Source: Candidatus Brocadia sinica JPN1 (GTDB lineage: Bacteria > Planctomycetota > Brocadiia > Brocadiales > Brocadiaceae). From it: a DNA stretch of 64,000 bases. Positions within the stretch are counted from its first letter, which is position 1. Every line of letters begins with the position of its first letter. Shown here in pieces: positions 62,795 to 64,000 of the stretch. The stretch lies in assembly GCF_000949635.1 (NCBI RefSeq), contig NZ_BAFN01000001.1:930001-994000 (forward strand). The letters run 5' to 3'. The notes beneath the pieces are model-generated. The model was not told where the DNA came from, did not search any database, and was given only the letters and a program-made list of their open reading frames with translations. A program made the translations under genes and the position numbers.

Positions 62795-64000
62795 CTATCG
62801 ACATGAAGCTGTTTTCGGGTGTAAGTATTGTATTCGATAATCATTATACAATCCCCATTCCTGATATATTACCTCCCTACTCCACCGCTTCCAGCCGAAG
62901 CCTTTGCGTTTCTTCCTCTTCGTGACAAACCGTCTCACCTTCTTCTCAGTATAATTCCTCACTTTACAGAAAGTACTGTTGCTATTGCCTATCCGAAAGT
63001 AATTCACCCAACCTCGTATTACTGCATTTACTGCCTGAATTACTTCTTTTAAAGGCTTGTTCCAGTTTGCCTTGAGCACTGCTCTTATTCTCTTGCCGAT
63101 TTCAATGCACTTCTTCTTCCGCGGCGTCTTGCTGACATAGATCTTGCTTTTCCAATTGCGGTTCAGGCGTATATCAAATCCCAAAAAGCTGAAACTACCT
63201 CCCTTTTTGAGGTCTACTACCTTCGTCTTCTCCAGATTCATTTCAACCTCTAAGTTGTCCAGCTCTTCCTTGAGTCGTTTCTGTACTTTCTGGAGCAACC
63301 AGTCCTCTTTCGGATGCCCGTGCACGAGTATGACCATATCGTCCGCACTCCGTATAAAGCCAAGGTTATCATATCCTTTACGTCGGGTTACTTCCCGTGC
63401 CCGTTCCATCATCTCATCCACTTCGTTCAGGTAGATGTTCGATAGTAGCGGAGATATCACTCCACCCTGCGGCACTCCCTTCCGCCCGTTCGCATTGAGG
63501 ATGAGTTTTAAAAGATGCAGAATGTCATCATCCTGCACCCTCCTGGCTATTTTTTCCAACAGTTTGTGATGCCTTATGTTGTCAAAATATCCGCTCAAGT
63601 CTACATCCACTACTCTGGTCAATCCGTGGAGTATGCCTTTTGTCACCCGATCTATCGCCTGATGTGCATGACGCTTCGGTCTGTACCCATAGGAACAGTC
63701 CTTGAAATCTGCCTCAAATATCGGCTCAAGTATGAGCTTCAGTGCCCCTTGGACTACCCGATCTCTTATCGTCGGTATTCCAAGGGTTCGGGTCTTGCCG
63801 TTGCCTTTCGGTATCTCTACCCGTCTGTTGGGCAACGGCCGGTACGTCCGTTCGAGGAGTTCCTGCCTTATCCCTTCCAGAAATCCTTCCAGTCCTTCCC
63901 TCTCGATGTCCTCAAAGTCCTTCCCATCGATTCCAGGTACTCCATCGTTGGCCTTTGCCAGTCGATAGGCTTCTCTCAGAAGTTCATCCTTGCTGATATG
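62795..64000 (-). CDS. ltrA: Group II intron reverse transcriptase/maturase, 5' end outside window
   Basis: 402 codons are visible, open to the window edge; an internal ATG lies at 63835. RT blocks include NDGVPGIDGKDFEDIE, RPLPNRRVEIPKGNGKTRTL, DCSYGYRPKRHAHQAI, VDVDLSGYFDNI and GVPQGGVISPLLSNIYLNEVD, with the active site at about residue 163 from that ATG. The active site reads FIRSADDMVIL, so the usual Tyr of YADD is Ser. A C-terminal maturase/X (GIIM-like) domain follows (KPLKEVIQAVNAVIRGWVNYF). There is no HNH endonuclease domain. It is apparently intact otherwise. Confidence 0.9.
   Translation of the reverse strand, partial: HISKDELLREAYRLAKANDGVPGIDGKDFEDIEREGLEGFLEGIRQELLERTYRPLPNRRVEIPKGNGKTRTLGIPTIRDRVVQGALKLILEPIFEADFKDCSYGYRPKRHAHQAIDRVTKGILHGLTRVVDVDLSGYFDNIRHHKLLEKIARRVQDDDILHLLKLILNANGRKGVPQGGVISPLLSNIYLNEVDEMMERAREVTRRKGYDNLGFIRSADDMVILVHGHPKEDWLLQKVQKRLKEELDNLEVEMNLEKTKVVDLKKGGSFSFLGFDIRLNRNWKSKIYVSKTPRKKKCIEIGKRIRAVLKANWNKPLKEVIQAVNAVIRGWVNYFRIGNSNSTFCKVRNYTEKKVRRFVTKRKKRKGFGWKRWSREVIYQEWGLYNDYRIQYLHPKTASCR

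Larger units (their letters stand above)
62690..64000 (-). mobile_element. Group II intron (3' portion), running off the window
   Basis: Minus-strand order is RT/maturase ORF (from beyond 64000 to 62795), then a domain V hairpin (62730-62761), then sequence that could be domain VI, with the 3' end near 62690. Only the 3' part is in the window; the exact 3' splice boundary was not settled. Confidence 0.72.

Noticed and set aside
1-64000. CRISPR arrays and rRNA genes
   Set aside because: No regularly spaced short repeats and no rRNA-like sequence were seen anywhere in the window.

Overview
The window looks like chromosome from an anaerobic, autotrophic bacterium of moderate-to-low GC. It carries Ni-Fe CO dehydrogenase, a NifJ-type pyruvate:ferredoxin oxidoreductase, a four-subunit PorABCD, parts of a third 2-oxoacid:ferredoxin oxidoreductase, RnfB, a NapH/NosR-like polyferredoxin, SpoVG and RF2 with a programmed frameshift. 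An anammox planctomycete (Brocadiales) fits best, but this is inferred from gene content; there is no rRNA in the window to prove it.

Layout. 0-15.5 kb: housekeeping genes: truncated NapH-like ferredoxin, SprT/DUF2786 protein, RluA-type pseudouridine synthase, pncB, rsmE-rnfB, ilvB, spoVG-ispE-rsmD, frameshifted prfB, glyA, gpsA and a ferritin-like protein. 15.5-19.1 kb: accessory island with two integron-type gene cassettes (each with matching 9-nt core sites and an attC) and a 2.0 kb IS. 19.2-30.1 kb: C1/pyruvate metabolism (nifJ, aquaporin, nth, tRNA-Arg, porBADC, cooS). 30.3-56 kb: cyclase-family hydrolase, ECF sigma/anti-sigma pair, a candidate structured RNA, bioB, bioF, alr, pabBC, xerC, sugar dehydrogenase, diguanylate cyclase, radical SAM protein, tRNA-Gly, HPF-cold-shock fusion, M48 protease, ribH, a NusB-PHP fusion, ftsY, lone sdhB, a 59-aa protein, a LOG-family protein and a probable selenocysteine thioredoxin-like protein. 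56-64 kb: a 2-oxoacid:ferredoxin oxidoreductase locus (fused gamma-delta and alpha) split by 3.8 kb of accessory DNA (structured repeats, a frameshifted antitoxin with intact VapC, a SatD-DUF3307 pair) and followed by an RT relic and a group II intron running off the window.

How it fits together. CODH and three 2-oxoacid:ferredoxin oxidoreductases suggest reductive CO2 fixation through acetyl-CoA to pyruvate, which IlvB can draw on. Ferredoxin-linked RnfB and the polyferredoxin belong to the same low-potential electron economy. The best leads for new biology are the in-frame TGA at a UxxC site followed by a SECIS-like hairpin (55377-56024), the SatD/membrane-protein pair with class III cyclase-like motifs (59569-61082), the NusB-PHP fusion (50892-52172), the integron cassettes (15559-16971) and a repeat family whose hairpin stem shows compensatory changes.
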